Positions 27,954 through 37,354 are shown, numbered from the stretch's first letter. The stretch is DNA of 64,000 nucleotides from Gammaproteobacteria bacterium (GCA_021647505.1 JAKIUN010000006.1:36085-100084); one strand, 5' to 3'. The notes: a model not told the origin generated them from the letters alone. Translations and numbers: made by a program.

Positions 27954-29069
27954 TCATTGGCCACCATCCAGACGTGGTAATTGCACTATGAATTCACTGC
28001 CTTCACCCGGCCGGCTGTTGACCCGCACGCCCCCGCCGTTGGCCTGGGCCACGGCCTGCACCACGGACAGGCCCAGGCCGGTACCGTTGGCGCGGGTGGT
28101 AAAAAAAGGTTTGAAGAGATGCTCCCGCACCTCGGTGGGAATACCGGGGCCGGTATCGATAATGGTGATTTCCAGCATGTCGCAGGCGCCCTGGCGCAGT
28201 CCCAGTTGCAGAACACCACCTTGTCCCATGGCCTGCATGGCATTGTTGGTAATATTCAACAGAGCGCTGAGCAGGGTACGTGGATTCCCCTGCACACGGG
28301 CACCTTCACAGGTATTGCTAATCCGCAATTCAGTACCCCGCTCCTCGCAGTGTGGCGCCACCGCACTAGCCAGGCTGGCGAGCAGAGAATCCAATTCAAT
28401 GACGTCTTCCCCACCATAGCCACTGCGTGAAAATAGCAGCATGTCATTAGTCAGTGCATCCAATTGCCGTAGTTGGGTGACGACTTTGTCGGCCAGTTCG
28501 GCACGGGATGCCACATCAAGATGGGGTCGCTTGAGCTGGGAGGCGTACAACAGGCCCGTGGCCAGCGGCGTGCGCACTTGATGGGCGAGGCCGGCGGCCA
28601 TCTCACCCAGCGCCGAAAGCCGTTGGTGCTGGCTCAAGCGCTGCTGTAATTCACGGGTTCCGGTGACATCGTTGAGTAGCAGCAGCTGGCCCGGCTCATC
28701 CCCCAGGGGACAGGTGGAGATGCTGACACGACGGCCATCGGCCAAAGAGATTTCATGACCATCGTCGCTGCGGGGAGAAAAGGCACGACCGATGATGTCG
28801 GTCCATCGCTCACCTGTCAGCGGTTCACCAAGCAATTCGATCGCTGCAGGATTGCATTCCTGCACACACCCCGAAGCATCCAACACCACGATACCGGAGG
28901 GCAGGGCATTAAAGATGGCTTGCAGGTGCCGCGTCTTATCCGGTACGGGTGGTGACACTTGACTGACGGAATGCAGCGGGTAAGAGGATTCCCGCCGCGG
29001 AGAAGTCAGGTCGAAGACCTGAAAAGAGTGCTCCAGGGCTTGGATCTGTGGGGTCTGCTGTACGGCCAT
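27954..29069 (-). CDS. fleS: Flagellar sensor histidine kinase FleS (FlrB)
   Basis: The cytosolic kinase partner of FleR, 371 residues. A PAS domain (about 45-150: IFNALPSGIVVLDASGCVQECNPAA) precedes the H-box ALGEMAAGLAHQVRTPLATG, N-box NITNNAMQAM, DTGPGIP and GTGLGLSVVQA. There are no transmembrane segments, as in FleS. The start at 29069 has GAGG 7 nt upstream; the track start at 29147 would lie inside the sigma-54 promoter, so it is rejected. fleR follows after the inserted element. Confidence 0.93.
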   Translation of the reverse strand: MAVQQTPQIQALEHSFQVFDLTSPRRESSYPLHSVSQVSPPVPDKTRHLQAIFNALPSGIVVLDASGCVQECNPAAIELLGEPLTGERWTDIIGRAFSPRSDDGHEISLADGRRVSISTCPLGDEPGQLLLLNDVTGTRELQQRLSQHQRLSALGEMAAGLAHQVRTPLATGLLYASQLKRPHLDVASRAELADKVVTQLRQLDALTNDMLLFSRSGYGGEDVIELDSLLASLASAVAPHCEERGTELRISNTCEGARVQGNPRTLLSALLNITNNAMQAMGQGGVLQLGLRQGACDMLEITIIDTGPGIPTEVREHLFKPFFTTRANGTGLGLSVVQAVAQANGGGVRVNSRPGEGSEFIVQLPRLDGGQ

Positions 29070-29142
29070 AGTCACGCCTCGTTCTGACTGTTGCTGTCCG
29101 CCGCAGGTTTTCCTGCAGGCGGTACCTTGACAGCCATGAGTG

Positions 29143-29158
29143 AGCAAAATGCGTGCCT
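29143..29158 (-). promoter_or_regulatory. Sigma-54 promoter of fleSR
   Basis: The minus strand reads AGGCACGCATTTTGCT, agreeing with TGGCACG-N4-TTGCW at every informative position except the first T. Transcription would start near 29131, 62 bp upstream of the fleS ATG. It is placed between fleQ and fleS, as expected for FleQ-activated fleSR. Confidence 0.85.
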
Positions 29159-29213
29159 AAATAATATTTTCCTTTTTATTCAGTTGGTTAGGATATCCAA
29201 GAAAAAGCAGGAG

Positions 29214-30638
29214 TCAAATTCCCGTCACAGACTCACTGCGCTGCAAACCATACTTACGCAGTTTTTCGACCAGGGTGGTGCGACGCATCTTCAGCCGCTT
29301 GGCGGCATGGGCCACCACGCCGCCCGCCTCGTCCAGTGCCTGCTTGATCAGCGAGCACTCGACGGTGGAAATATGCTCCTTGAGATCCAGCCCCTCACGC
29401 GGCAGCCGGGAGGGTTGCAGGGGCATCATGGATGTCAACTGCGGATCCAGTGTGACCTGTGGCAGATTTTCACCACTGCCGGCGGGACGGAACTTGGCCG
29501 GTAAATCACCCATATCGACAATCCCATACGGGTGCATAATGACCAGCCGTTCGAGCAGGTTGGACAGCTCACGCACATTACCCGGCCAGCGGTACTGACA
29601 CAGGGCAATCAGGGCGGCCGGCGTAAAGCGCACCGAACCACGTTTTTCATTTTCCATGCGTGCGATCAACTCATTCACCAGCAAAGGCACATCGTCAATG
29701 CGCTCACGCAGGGGAGGCATGTCGATGGGAAAGACATTCAGACGGTAATACAGGTCTTCACGGAATTTACCCGCGCTGATCAGCTCATCGAGATTGCGAT
29801 GCGTTGCGGCGACAATACGCACATCGGCGATCAGCACTTTGTTGCCACCGATGCGCTCGAAGGTGCGTTCCTGCAGTACCCGCAATAGCTTGACCTGCAT
29901 GGTCATAGGCATATCGCCGATTTCATCGAGGAACAGGGTACCGCCTTCGGCCATTTCAAAGCGGCCGCGGCGGACACTAATAGCGCCGGTGAAGGCACCT
30001 TTCTCGTGACCGAAGAGTTCGCTTTCCAACAACTCGCCGGGAATGGCGCCACAGTTAATGGGGACGAACGGCTTGTCGCGGCGGGAGGAATGATAATGCA
30101 GGTTGCGTGCCACCACTTCCTTGCCGGTACCGGACTCACCCAGAATCAGCACTGTGGCATCCGTATTCGCCACCTGTTCAATGAGCTTGTGCACCTCAAG
30201 AATACCGCGGCTATTACCCACCAAGCTGCGGAAAAGCTCCAGGTTCATGCCACCACCACGCTTCTGACTCAATCGATAGACCTGGGCGCGATGCAAGGCA
30301 TCAGAGACCTCGGCATAACGCATGGGGAGATTGATCAGACTGAAGGCGTTTTTGACCATATCTTTATCAAGATCACACTCACTATTTTCCGCCACCAGCA
30401 CCAAAATAGGTATATTTTTAGACGTCTCGTGCAACGCATCAAAGGTTGTCTTACGCGCCTCCGCAGAGCTGCAGCCCCCAAGGATAATGGCCTCAACCCC
30501 GTCGTCCAGCTTATTGCTGGCCGCTTGGTAGTCGATGATGGTAATCGGTTCCTGGGCAACGAATTCGAGTATTGCGGCAAGCTTGTCCCGCTGCAGCTTA
30601 TCGTCTTCCACCAGCAAGATAGTCATGGAATCAGGCAT
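29214..30638 (-). CDS. fleQ: Flagellar master regulator FleQ (FlrA)
   Basis: A 474-residue sigma-54 enhancer-binding protein at the top of the flagellar cascade. The N-terminal receiver-like domain (1-125) has an acidic start (LLVEDD) but a Gly where the phospho-acceptor Asp should be (AIILGGC), as in FleQ proteins that respond to c-di-GMP rather than phosphorylation. The AAA+ core has GESGTGKEVVARNLH, ELFGHEKGAFTGA, LFLDEIGDMP and YRWPGNVRELSNLLERL. The C-terminal Fis helix is VVAHAAKRLKMRRTTLVEKLRKYGL. GGAG lies 6 nt before the ATG at 30638; the 38 extra codons in the track ORF are leader. Confidence 0.95.
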   Translation of the reverse strand: MPDSMTILLVEDDKLQRDKLAAILEFVAQEPITIIDYQAASNKLDDGVEAIILGGCSSAEARKTTFDALHETSKNIPILVLVAENSECDLDKDMVKNAFSLINLPMRYAEVSDALHRAQVYRLSQKRGGGMNLELFRSLVGNSRGILEVHKLIEQVANTDATVLILGESGTGKEVVARNLHYHSSRRDKPFVPINCGAIPGELLESELFGHEKGAFTGAISVRRGRFEMAEGGTLFLDEIGDMPMTMQVKLLRVLQERTFERIGGNKVLIADVRIVAATHRNLDELISAGKFREDLYYRLNVFPIDMPPLRERIDDVPLLVNELIARMENEKRGSVRFTPAALIALCQYRWPGNVRELSNLLERLVIMHPYGIVDMGDLPAKFRPAGSGENLPQVTLDPQLTSMMPLQPSRLPREGLDLKEHISTVECSLIKQALDEAGGVVAHAAKRLKMRRTTLVEKLRKYGLQRSESVTGI

Positions 30639-30874
30639 TTTTTTCTCCGTGCACCAATCGAGCACTCTATCCATATGTACCTTGACGGAGTGCTTAGGCT
30701 CCGTCAATTTTCCCAGCCCGCTAAGTAAAACACCTGATTTCCGATATGTCAAAATATTGTCACGAGTAGTGCAGGAAAAATACCTTTAAAAACGAAGAGC
30801 TATCAGCTTTCCCTGAATACGGGCACAAAGAAACCGGTTCAACTTGCTATTCATTCACAGCTGCCCCACATTCC

Positions 30875-30913
30875 GCGTGGACATGAACAGCCTGCCCACC
30901 CTTCTAGTGGGCT
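30875..30913. repeat. Dispersed repeat, copy D (degenerate)
   Basis: CGCGTGGACATGAACAGCCTGCCCACC followed by CTTCTAGTGGGC: a diverged copy of the GTGGGC/GCCCAC family. The whole 30639-31072 gap holds this repeat and no gene I can support. Confidence 0.4.
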
Positions 30914-31072
30914 TTTTGATGGTCTTTACCAGCACAAAAACAAGCCAATCAGTTGTTTCCCCACTGAATATTAACCTGGTAACAATATAGATCATGTTCA
31001 GAACGCCTGGCGTCCCAGCCGATTGTTTTCAAAAAGAAAAGCCCATAACTACCCAGCAACCGAAATTGCCAG

Positions 31073-31804
31073 ATGGATGATATCGGCTCAGCTACCGTGG
31101 ATATAGATGGGAATATGTATTTCACGGGCAGCAGTCTCGGAAACACATATTTAACCGTAAAATACGATAACCTGGGCAATATTATCTGGAGCCGGTTTTG
31201 GCATGCGGAAGGAGATGGGACTCAAGGGAAAACCGTCCATGGTTTGCAGCTGGATGCCAATAATAATGTTTACCTCCTTGTGCAATCCATAAATTATGAA
31301 AACTCTTGCCTATACTGCATAACATCATTCGTCGTACACTTTAGTTCAGACGGCAATACGACAAATAGCACTATCTTAAATGGAACAAACGGCTATGCGG
31401 CAGGGGCTATTAAAGTAGCCGATGACAAAATCTACGCTACTATACTTAGCCGAAACACTCACATGCTGACTGTGCAAAAACTAAATACAGACTTGTCGCT
31501 GGACTGGAGCACAGAGTATTCGAATTCCAATGGCAATTTAGCACTTGTCAGCCCGGATGTTGATGGACTTGGCAATGTCCTTGTCGGTTTTCGTGGGCGA
31601 TACAACGATGTTATGGTCAAATTCGACGTTTATGGCAATGAACTTTGGACACAGAACTTCGATGGAAGACGTTTAGTGTTCCTGAAATTTGGAACAACCG
31701 GTGAAATTTATGCTGCGGGTTCCCGCAGCACGGGTTTTGGCGCGAATCATAATGCCGATGTAGTAATGTATCGTTATGGCGTGACTCAGTTGATCTGTCA
31801 GTAA
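31073..31804 (+). pseudogene. Beta-propeller protein, 5'-truncated remnant
   Basis: A 243-codon reading frame with SBBP/NHL-like blades: the repeating units GNMYFTGSS, LTVKYDNLGNIIWSR, NNNVYLLVQS, GNVLVGFRGR, MVKFDVYGNELWTQ and GEIYAAGSRS. Such proteins normally carry a signal peptide and 6-7 blades; here there is none, an in-frame stop lies nine codons upstream of the first ATG, and the blade series starts abruptly. I infer loss of the 5' part. It is bracketed by repeat copies D and E. It could also be a short intact cytoplasmic protein, which seems less likely. Confidence 0.5.
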
Positions 31805-31814
31805 ATCAGTCAGC

Positions 31815-31864
31815 CGCGTGGGCACAAAAAACGTGCCCACCCTACCAGGTTTCTGTGGGGAGTC
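31815..31864. repeat. Dispersed repeat, copy E, beside the RAYT remnant
   Basis: GCGTGGGCACAAAAAACGTGCCCACC followed by CTACCAGGTTTCTGTGGGGAG, almost the same as copy B. It sits 50 bp from the end of a REP-associated transposase fragment, the classic arrangement for RAYT/REP pairs. Confidence 0.55.
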
Positions 31865-31915
31865 CTCAGCGATTAAAGTTGGCTACTTACACCATGAAGA
31901 ACATGAAGAACGTGA

Positions 31916-32230
31916 TTATCCAATCACTGCGCCATAGCTACTCCACGGCCACTTGCGCAAGTCTTTCACCATACCCACCCGAATGGGATTCAGGACTACA
32001 TAACGAGACAGCTCCAGTAAGTATCTATCTTTCTGGAAAAGAATCGCCTTGTAACGTCCCTGAAATACATGACCCACCCGGCTGTATCTTCGGTTACTTC
32101 TTTGCGTATAAACACCGCTGAGCTGATGCATTCCCTGGGAGAAATTGCCCTCGGCAGTTTCTATCAGGATATGATAGTGATTGTCCATTAGGCACCAAGC
32201 ATGGCAGCGCCAATTAAACCGGGCGCTCAC
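31916..32230 (-). pseudogene. REP-associated tyrosine transposase (RAYT) fragment
   Basis: About 104 residues of a Y1_Tnp/RAYT transposase: FNWRCHAWCLMDNHYHILIET contains the HUH-type NHYH metal motif, followed by GMHQLSGVYTQRSNRRYSRVGHVFQGRYKAILF and YLLELSRYVVLNPIRVGMV. The usual N-terminus of about 45 residues is replaced by unrelated sequence, and the protein stops shortly after WPWSSYGAVIG. The start codon would be a GTG created at the break. Truncated at both ends, it is presumably inactive. It may once have spread the REP-like copies seen across this window. Confidence 0.75.
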
Positions 32231-32278
32231 CTCACGAGGTCACATGATAAAGAGCACCAGCGTATTCTATCCTTAATG

Positions 32279-32529
32279 GTCTTGCCAATGGAATATATTG
32301 CTAAAGATAGCCCCCAGGCCGCCCGGCTTCTGGTGCAACGCATCCACCACACTATTTCCTTGCTGAGCAATAACCCCTCTCTTGGCCATCCCGGGCGGTT
32401 GCCGGGCAGCCACGAACTCGTCATCCCAAAAACACGCTAATATCGTGCCTTAATCGTGTTCGTCCCCGCTTGCAACAAATTGAGATCCTGCACATATTCC
32501 ATGCATCACGCAAACTGCTAGAATGCTAG
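32279..32529 (+). pseudogene. Decayed ParE/RelE-type toxin gene
   Basis: MEYIAKDSPQAARLLVQRIHHTISLLSNN and GHPGRLPGSHELVIPKT match the ParE fold without its first strand; two one-base insertions (TAATATC and TTAATCG) then shift the frame, after which NRVRPRLQQIEILHIFHASRKLLEC, the expected C-terminus, is readable. No start codon or antitoxin partner is evident. The break coincides with the truncated RAYT fragment. Confidence 0.65.
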
Positions 32530-32765
32530 TAGATGCCTAAGCCAGGGGAAGAAGAAGGTACTGTCACTTTTGCTTGACTGCAAGACCTGACCTGGATTTC
32601 TCCTGGATAATTCGAGTCTGACCTCAATTTGTCAGGAACGGGAATCTCACCCGCTGGAATAATCGACCTGGCTCGGCCGCACTCCCCTATTTCTCTTGAC
32701 CCATGACCCCATTGATCACACCGCTCCCTCGGCAAAGCTACCACTGATGCTGGTTTACCTGGCAA
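32530..32765. other. Intergenic stretch without recognisable gene
   Basis: Between the decayed parE and the intact toxin gene. No ORF in either strand shows family features, and no clear hairpin with a T tract is visible. Confidence 0.5.
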
Positions 32766-33044
32766 TCAATCCGGCCATTTTCTCGATGTGTGCATGACGC
32801 GGATTATGGTGGCGGCATTCCCTTCGACGCAGTAGGGAAGAATATACGGAAGCCCAGGAATAACCAGCTCCCGCGTATTCTCAACACGCCCGGGCCGACC
32901 TATGCCGGGGTGGTCGGCAAGTTTCAGCGTCGCTTGCTTGATCGCCTCCAGAACCTTGGCCGCAGTAGCCGGATTCTCCTGGAGGATGTAATCGAAGATA
33001 TCATGCAAGTCGATCCTGGCCTTCGAAGACCATTCGATATTCAT
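32766..33044 (-). CDS. ParE/RelE-superfamily toxin
   Basis: A 92-residue toxin of the ParE/RelE plasmid-stabilisation fold: IEWSSKARIDLHDIFDYILQENPATAAKVLEAI, HPGIGRPGRVENTRELVIPGLPYILPYCV and IIRVMHTSRKWPD, a full-length example with the conserved HTSRKWP end. ParE toxins poison gyrase and RelE toxins cleave mRNA; the sequence suggests the ParE branch but does not prove it. It begins 5 bp after the antitoxin stop, in the same operon. Confidence 0.88.
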   Translation of the reverse strand: MNIEWSSKARIDLHDIFDYILQENPATAAKVLEAIKQATLKLADHPGIGRPGRVENTRELVIPGLPYILPYCVEGNAATIIRVMHTSRKWPD

Positions 33045-33049
33045 GCGGG

Positions 33050-33292
33050 CTACGCTTTTTCGATTTTCTGGCGGATCTCGGCAAGCACCTGCTCATTTGA
33101 AACCGTATTACCGCGTTTGATCTCCTCAATCCCCTCTTCGACCTGCTGAACAAACCATTCCTCGTATTCAAGATAACGCTGGGTCGCTTGGTTGAGCACC
33201 CAAGCCCTGGATCGTCCCATCGCGCTGGCCAAGCGATCTACCCGGTCAATATTTTCTTCATCCATGCGGAGAGAGATATTTCTGGCAGCCAT
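33050..33292 (-). CDS. Ribbon-helix-helix antitoxin (CopG/ParD type)
   Basis: An 80-residue antitoxin. The N-terminal ribbon-helix-helix reads ARNISLRMDEENIDRVDRLASAMGRSRAWVLNQATQRYL, and the C-terminal acidic helix (EEWFVQQVEEGIEEIKRG) would bind the toxin. The start at 33292 is set by AGGTG 7 nt upstream; the track ORF is 40 codons too long. It precedes the toxin by 5 bp, and such antitoxins usually repress their own promoter. Confidence 0.85.
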   Translation of the reverse strand: MAARNISLRMDEENIDRVDRLASAMGRSRAWVLNQATQRYLEYEEWFVQQVEEGIEEIKRGNTVSNEQVLAEIRQKIEKA

Positions 33293-33636
33293 GTCATCAC
33301 CTGCATTCATGTAGATTACACAGTAATCATAGCATGTTTCCCACCTAATCGAACATAAATTGTGGTAGCGGTATTGGAGTCTGACCCTGACGACTCGCGG
33401 CCGCACTACCACGCCAGTTGAGTTTTAAGCACGCCTTACAACTCTGGCGGGTTTGGCGACAACAATCAAATTGATGAATAAAGATGAAAGTCTCAGGGTT
33501 TTGTGTTTGCTTATTGCCGAAAACAGAGTGGGAAACCGGCTCGGACGAATTAAATCCGTAACGCCATGATTTTATCGATATCTAATATGACAAAGTAGAA
33601 CTACTAAGCCCGCAGAAAAAACCGGAGGCACAGATA
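33293..33636. other. Intergenic stretch, promoter side of the toxin-antitoxin pair
   Basis: About 340 bp between the antitoxin start and the stop of the DUF5916-like gene. It must hold the promoter of the antitoxin operon. No gene, repeat family member or clear terminator was found. Confidence 0.4.
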
Positions 33637-35901
33637 TCAATACCGAAAAACATATTGAATCTTGACCGGCACTTCGTAGGAAACCAGTTTCCAGGAATCG
33701 TCGCTCGTGCGTACCAGATTATGGTTATAGACGACGAAGATATCGCCATGGGCATCGAAGCTCCAGCGAAGTTTATTGTTAGAGATGAGTTCACGTCCCG
33801 GTTTTTCATACTGGGTAAAACTGCTGAATTGCAAATTGGGTGAAATATCCAACTGAAAGCGCACGCCGTATAACTCTTCGGTGAATGACGTTTTTGCCAA
33901 TTCGTCGGAAGTGCCCTTACTCACCAGTGCCCTGACCTCGCCATCGCTGCGTTCCGCGGTCAATTCCAGCGTAAAAAAGGCCGACGGCTTGAACGTCAGC
34001 TTGGCCTCGATAGTATTCAGGTCACCGTTATAGTAACTACCGGTTTCCAACTTTATTTCCCCCATTACCCGGCGTTTCTTGGCAGTGCTCATACTCAATA
34101 CATAGCGTATCCATTCATAGCTGCCGGCGGGAATATCCGCATCATCGGACACATCGAAAATTTCGGGCGGCCTGTCACCTTGTGGCTCAATACTGAATTC
34201 AAGTTGATCACCACTCTCGAATAACCAGTCGATGGGTTTGATCGCCAATTCATAACTTTCCCAGCGATTGCTGTCCCGATCATTGAACAGTTTCAGCTCC
34301 ACTTCGTAAAACGTCTGGCGTATCCATGGCCAGTCGGGACGTGGATTGTACTCAATATCCAACTCCCATAAGTGTGTATCATTGCGGGGTACAAAACTCA
34401 GCGAGGGATCGAAACCATCACCGATGCGTATGGAGGTTAAACTGATCTCAAGCAAATCGTTGGGGTAATCGACGCGAAAACCAACAGAAGACTTGTCACC
34501 ATTCAAGTCCTCCCGGTCATTGAGCAGCCCCCACACACCGATGAGCAGATTTTTATCCTGCAGAAAACGGGATGTTTTGTAAGTAAAGTCCACGCCAGCC
34601 AACCAACTGTTGGAACGTTTCAGTTGATCACCGAAGGTGGCCAGTAAACCGACCGACGACTCTCTCAGAACATTCTGACTGATCCGCACGGCGCCCATGG
34701 TCGTTTCCGGCACATCGACTGTGGCATCATCACCCACATCAAATCCATCCTCCTGGCGGGTATTGACCACCAAGGCACCCATGTTGGTATTGCCCACCCG
34801 GCCGTTGACTTTGCCACCGATGTTGACGGGAATTTCCGACCGGCTGAGCAAACCGATACGACGGCTGTAAAACGGTATCAGCATGTCTTCATCCAAACCC
34901 AAGCCGAACTCGAAGATATCCGCACCTTGTAGAAAAAAACTGCGTTTTTCCGGAAAAAAAAGCGGGAAACGCGTCAGGTTTATTTGCCGTACATCCACTT
35001 CAGTTTCCGCAAAGTCGGTATTGATGGTCAATGCGGATAATAGATTCGGCCCCAGGCGCTGGGTAATATCCAGGCTGATATCTTCGTCGTAATCGAGCTT
35101 ATTTGCAGAACCGGGCCTGGCCGCAGTGACGACAAATGACGGCCTGATGCTCAAGCCTATGCCTAAATCAAATTGAGGCAGATCCGTTAATAATCCCGCC
35201 CGCCCGGTTTGGTAAATTTTATGGTCACGTCTGACACCGGACCAACGACTGGTTTCCTGTAAACGCTGGACGCGCCGTTGAACGTTGAATCCCCAGTTAG
35301 TCAGATTTTTTTTGAAACCAAGACTCTTGATAGGAATGCGAATTTCAGCATACCAACCGGTATCATCCTGCGAGGTTTTGGCTTCCCAGACCGTGTCCCA
35401 ATCGCTATTCACATCTTCGCCCTGCTCCACCACCAAACCATCGAAACGGGCACCGGTAGGATTAACAGCAAAGACATAACCAGATCGTCCATCCAAGAAG
35501 GTATCCAGCACCAGTAACACATGATCCTCATCTTCCAATTTGGCATCTCGCGCCTTGGAGAAAGAGACGATGTCTTGCGGATCGTTGTCATCGCAGCGCA
35601 TTACCACGACGATGTAGTCCTGATCAGCCAACACCTTAATCATAGTGCGCCCGGCGGGTACACCGCCTTCCTTGGGCTCGATAGTAACCAGATTTTCGAT
35701 GACAGCGCCTGTTGCCCACCAGGCGGCCTCCTCTCTCTTTCCGTCGAATTTAAAATCGCTGGTCAGTGGATTTACCGCCAGTGCGGGCCTGATGCTTGAA
35801 TGTTCCGGGAATGTAGAACCGTCTGCGGCAACGAAATCCACAGGTAAAAGAAAAGCGCCTGCCAGTATCATGCCGCAGAGAATGCCTCTTTCATGTAGCA
35901 T
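33637..35901 (-). CDS. DUF5916 outer-membrane protein with CBM9-like N-terminal domain
   Basis: A 754-residue exported protein. After a signal peptide (ILCGMILAGAFLLPVDFVAA), residues about 40-220 form a carbohydrate-binding family 9-like/DOMON domain (FKFDGKREEAAWW, YVFAVNPTGARFDGLV, WYAEIRIPIKSLGF). The remainder is the DUF5916 region (FPLFFPEKRSFFLQGADIFEFG, IPFYSRRIG) rich in alternating beta strands and ending in an aromatic residue (QYVFRY), as in outer-membrane beta-barrels. The start at 35901 is chosen because GGAGG lies 5 nt upstream. Family members are unassigned; some sit near surface glycan or TonB genes. It is monocistronic here. Confidence 0.8.
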   Translation of the reverse strand: MLHERGILCGMILAGAFLLPVDFVAADGSTFPEHSSIRPALAVNPLTSDFKFDGKREEAAWWATGAVIENLVTIEPKEGGVPAGRTMIKVLADQDYIVVVMRCDDNDPQDIVSFSKARDAKLEDEDHVLLVLDTFLDGRSGYVFAVNPTGARFDGLVVEQGEDVNSDWDTVWEAKTSQDDTGWYAEIRIPIKSLGFKKNLTNWGFNVQRRVQRLQETSRWSGVRRDHKIYQTGRAGLLTDLPQFDLGIGLSIRPSFVVTAARPGSANKLDYDEDISLDITQRLGPNLLSALTINTDFAETEVDVRQINLTRFPLFFPEKRSFFLQGADIFEFGLGLDEDMLIPFYSRRIGLLSRSEIPVNIGGKVNGRVGNTNMGALVVNTRQEDGFDVGDDATVDVPETTMGAVRISQNVLRESSVGLLATFGDQLKRSNSWLAGVDFTYKTSRFLQDKNLLIGVWGLLNDREDLNGDKSSVGFRVDYPNDLLEISLTSIRIGDGFDPSLSFVPRNDTHLWELDIEYNPRPDWPWIRQTFYEVELKLFNDRDSNRWESYELAIKPIDWLFESGDQLEFSIEPQGDRPPEIFDVSDDADIPAGSYEWIRYVLSMSTAKKRRVMGEIKLETGSYYNGDLNTIEAKLTFKPSAFFTLELTAERSDGEVRALVSKGTSDELAKTSFTEELYGVRFQLDISPNLQFSSFTQYEKPGRELISNNKLRWSFDAHGDIFVVYNHNLVRTSDDSWKLVSYEVPVKIQYVFRY

Positions 35902-35941
35902 GCTTACCTCCGCTTTGTTGATCAATCATCATCGAAAGCTA

Positions 35942-36021
35942 GGTAGGGTGGGCAGGTTTTTCATGTCCAAGCAGAATATGCACCCATCGCGTGGGCACAT
36001 AAAACGTGCTCACCATACACA
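35942..36021. repeat. Dispersed repeat, copy F (degenerate)
   Basis: GTAGGGTGGGCAGG...GCGTGGGCACATAAAACGTGCTCACCATAC: two facing half-copies of the GTGGGC/GCCCAC family between the MFS gene end and the DUF5916 gene start. It may serve as the 3' end of the ATP-grasp/MFS operon transcript. Confidence 0.45.
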
Positions 36022-36022
36022 T

Positions 36023-37333
36023 CTATTTATGGTTATCTCTGCTCACCTGACGCTCCTTCCGGGCGTGAACCTCTCTCTGCGGCTCGGCATCTGCGGCGTA
36101 GGACTTTGTCACCACAATGGCATAGATCTCACTCACCACGGCCAACACAATTCGCGCGGCAAGCATCGCAATCACACCCCAGGTATTCCACACTAAGCTG
36201 GCGAAAAGCGGCCCCATGACCGCACCTGCCTCTTCTCCCAGGCTGAGCTTTGCCATGATGTATGCTCGGTTGCGCCGGTCGAGGTCGGAGTTTTCCGCCA
36301 TCAGGGCGCCCCAGGCCGGCCTGAAGGCAGCCTTGCCCGTCTCATCGATCAGATAGCCACCAATCATTCCCGCCAGATTCGGCGCCACCATGAAGACAAC
36401 GGACGAGGTCACATTGGCAATACTGCGAATCAACAATACCAGCCGTCGGCTCACTCGATCCGAAAGCAGGCCGAATCCGGGGCCCGCAATGAGTATCACC
36501 ACGGCCCCCAGGAGATAAATCGAACCGGTCTGTGCCACGGTCAGGCCGCCGTACTCGACCGCCAGCAGAGGAAACAACCCACCGATCATTTTGGCACTGC
36601 CACTCATGAGAAAGCCCAGCATCATGATCGACCATATCCGGGGTTTGGCTAAGGGTGGTTGATCCTCTGCTTTATGCTCTTTCAAGGTATTATCCGGCGA
36701 CCCTTCTTCCGCCTGATCCGCATCCTCGATTGCCAGCGGAGATGATGCCGCCAGGTTTTCTTTACTCGCTGGCACGAAACGCCAGACCACGAAAATCGCG
36801 ATAAGAGACAGGACGGCGGAGACGGTAAATACCAGCGCAAAGTCCTGCGTTGTCGCTGCCAGCAGTATTCCCGCCAGACCGTAACCGAGTTTGCCTGCGA
36901 TACTTTTGACGGTGCCATACCAGGCAAAGGAGGTTGCCAGGGCATCTTTGGCGCTACGCTCGGCGATAATGGCATGTATCGCCGGATCACGCAGTGACCG
37001 CGAAGCCCCCTGGCCGATTCGAATTGCATAGAGCTGCCAGGGTAGCCAGGCCAGCGCAAAGAGTAACGACACCAGTGAACGCGCAGCCAGGGCGAAAACC
37101 AGACAACGCTTGAATCCACGCCGGTCAGCCAGCCGCCCCATCATCGGCTTCAACAGCATGGCAACGGCAAAATTCACCGATATAAGGAAACCGATCTCGG
37201 CCACGGAAAGACCAAGCTGGTGGGCGTAGAGCGGCAACGCAAAACCGATAATCCCAAAACTGAACCGGGAAGCCAAACCCTCGGCCATAATCGCCAACAG
37301 TGTCGCGTTAATCCCCAGTCGCGTTTTTGTCAT
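36023..37333 (-). CDS. Major facilitator superfamily transporter
   Basis: A 436-residue inner-membrane carrier with about 12 hydrophobic segments and a central charged loop (DADQAEEGSPDNTLKEHKAEDQPPLAKP). The MFS motif A is visible between TM2 and TM3 as GRLADRRGFKR and in the second half as GLLSDRVSRRLV. It is the last gene of the ATP-grasp operon, 21 bp after ATP-grasp 3, so export of the operon's product is the natural inference; uptake cannot be excluded. Confidence 0.88.
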   Translation of the reverse strand: MTKTRLGINATLLAIMAEGLASRFSFGIIGFALPLYAHQLGLSVAEIGFLISVNFAVAMLLKPMMGRLADRRGFKRCLVFALAARSLVSLLFALAWLPWQLYAIRIGQGASRSLRDPAIHAIIAERSAKDALATSFAWYGTVKSIAGKLGYGLAGILLAATTQDFALVFTVSAVLSLIAIFVVWRFVPASKENLAASSPLAIEDADQAEEGSPDNTLKEHKAEDQPPLAKPRIWSIMMLGFLMSGSAKMIGGLFPLLAVEYGGLTVAQTGSIYLLGAVVILIAGPGFGLLSDRVSRRLVLLIRSIANVTSSVVFMVAPNLAGMIGGYLIDETGKAAFRPAWGALMAENSDLDRRNRAYIMAKLSLGEEAGAVMGPLFASLVWNTWGVIAMLAARIVLAVVSEIYAIVVTKSYAADAEPQREVHARKERQVSRDNHK

Positions 37334-37354
37334 CGTCAGCTTGTCCGGGCAGGA

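Noticed and set aside
32201-32440. 79-codon plus-strand ORF as an intact toxin
   Set aside because: First third is not ParE-like and the C-terminus is lost through two frameshifts; annotated as a pseudogene instead.
35942-36021. Repeat-containing gap considered as a CRISPR or attachment site
   Set aside because: Only two facing half-copies, no regular spacers; it belongs to the dispersed REP-like family.
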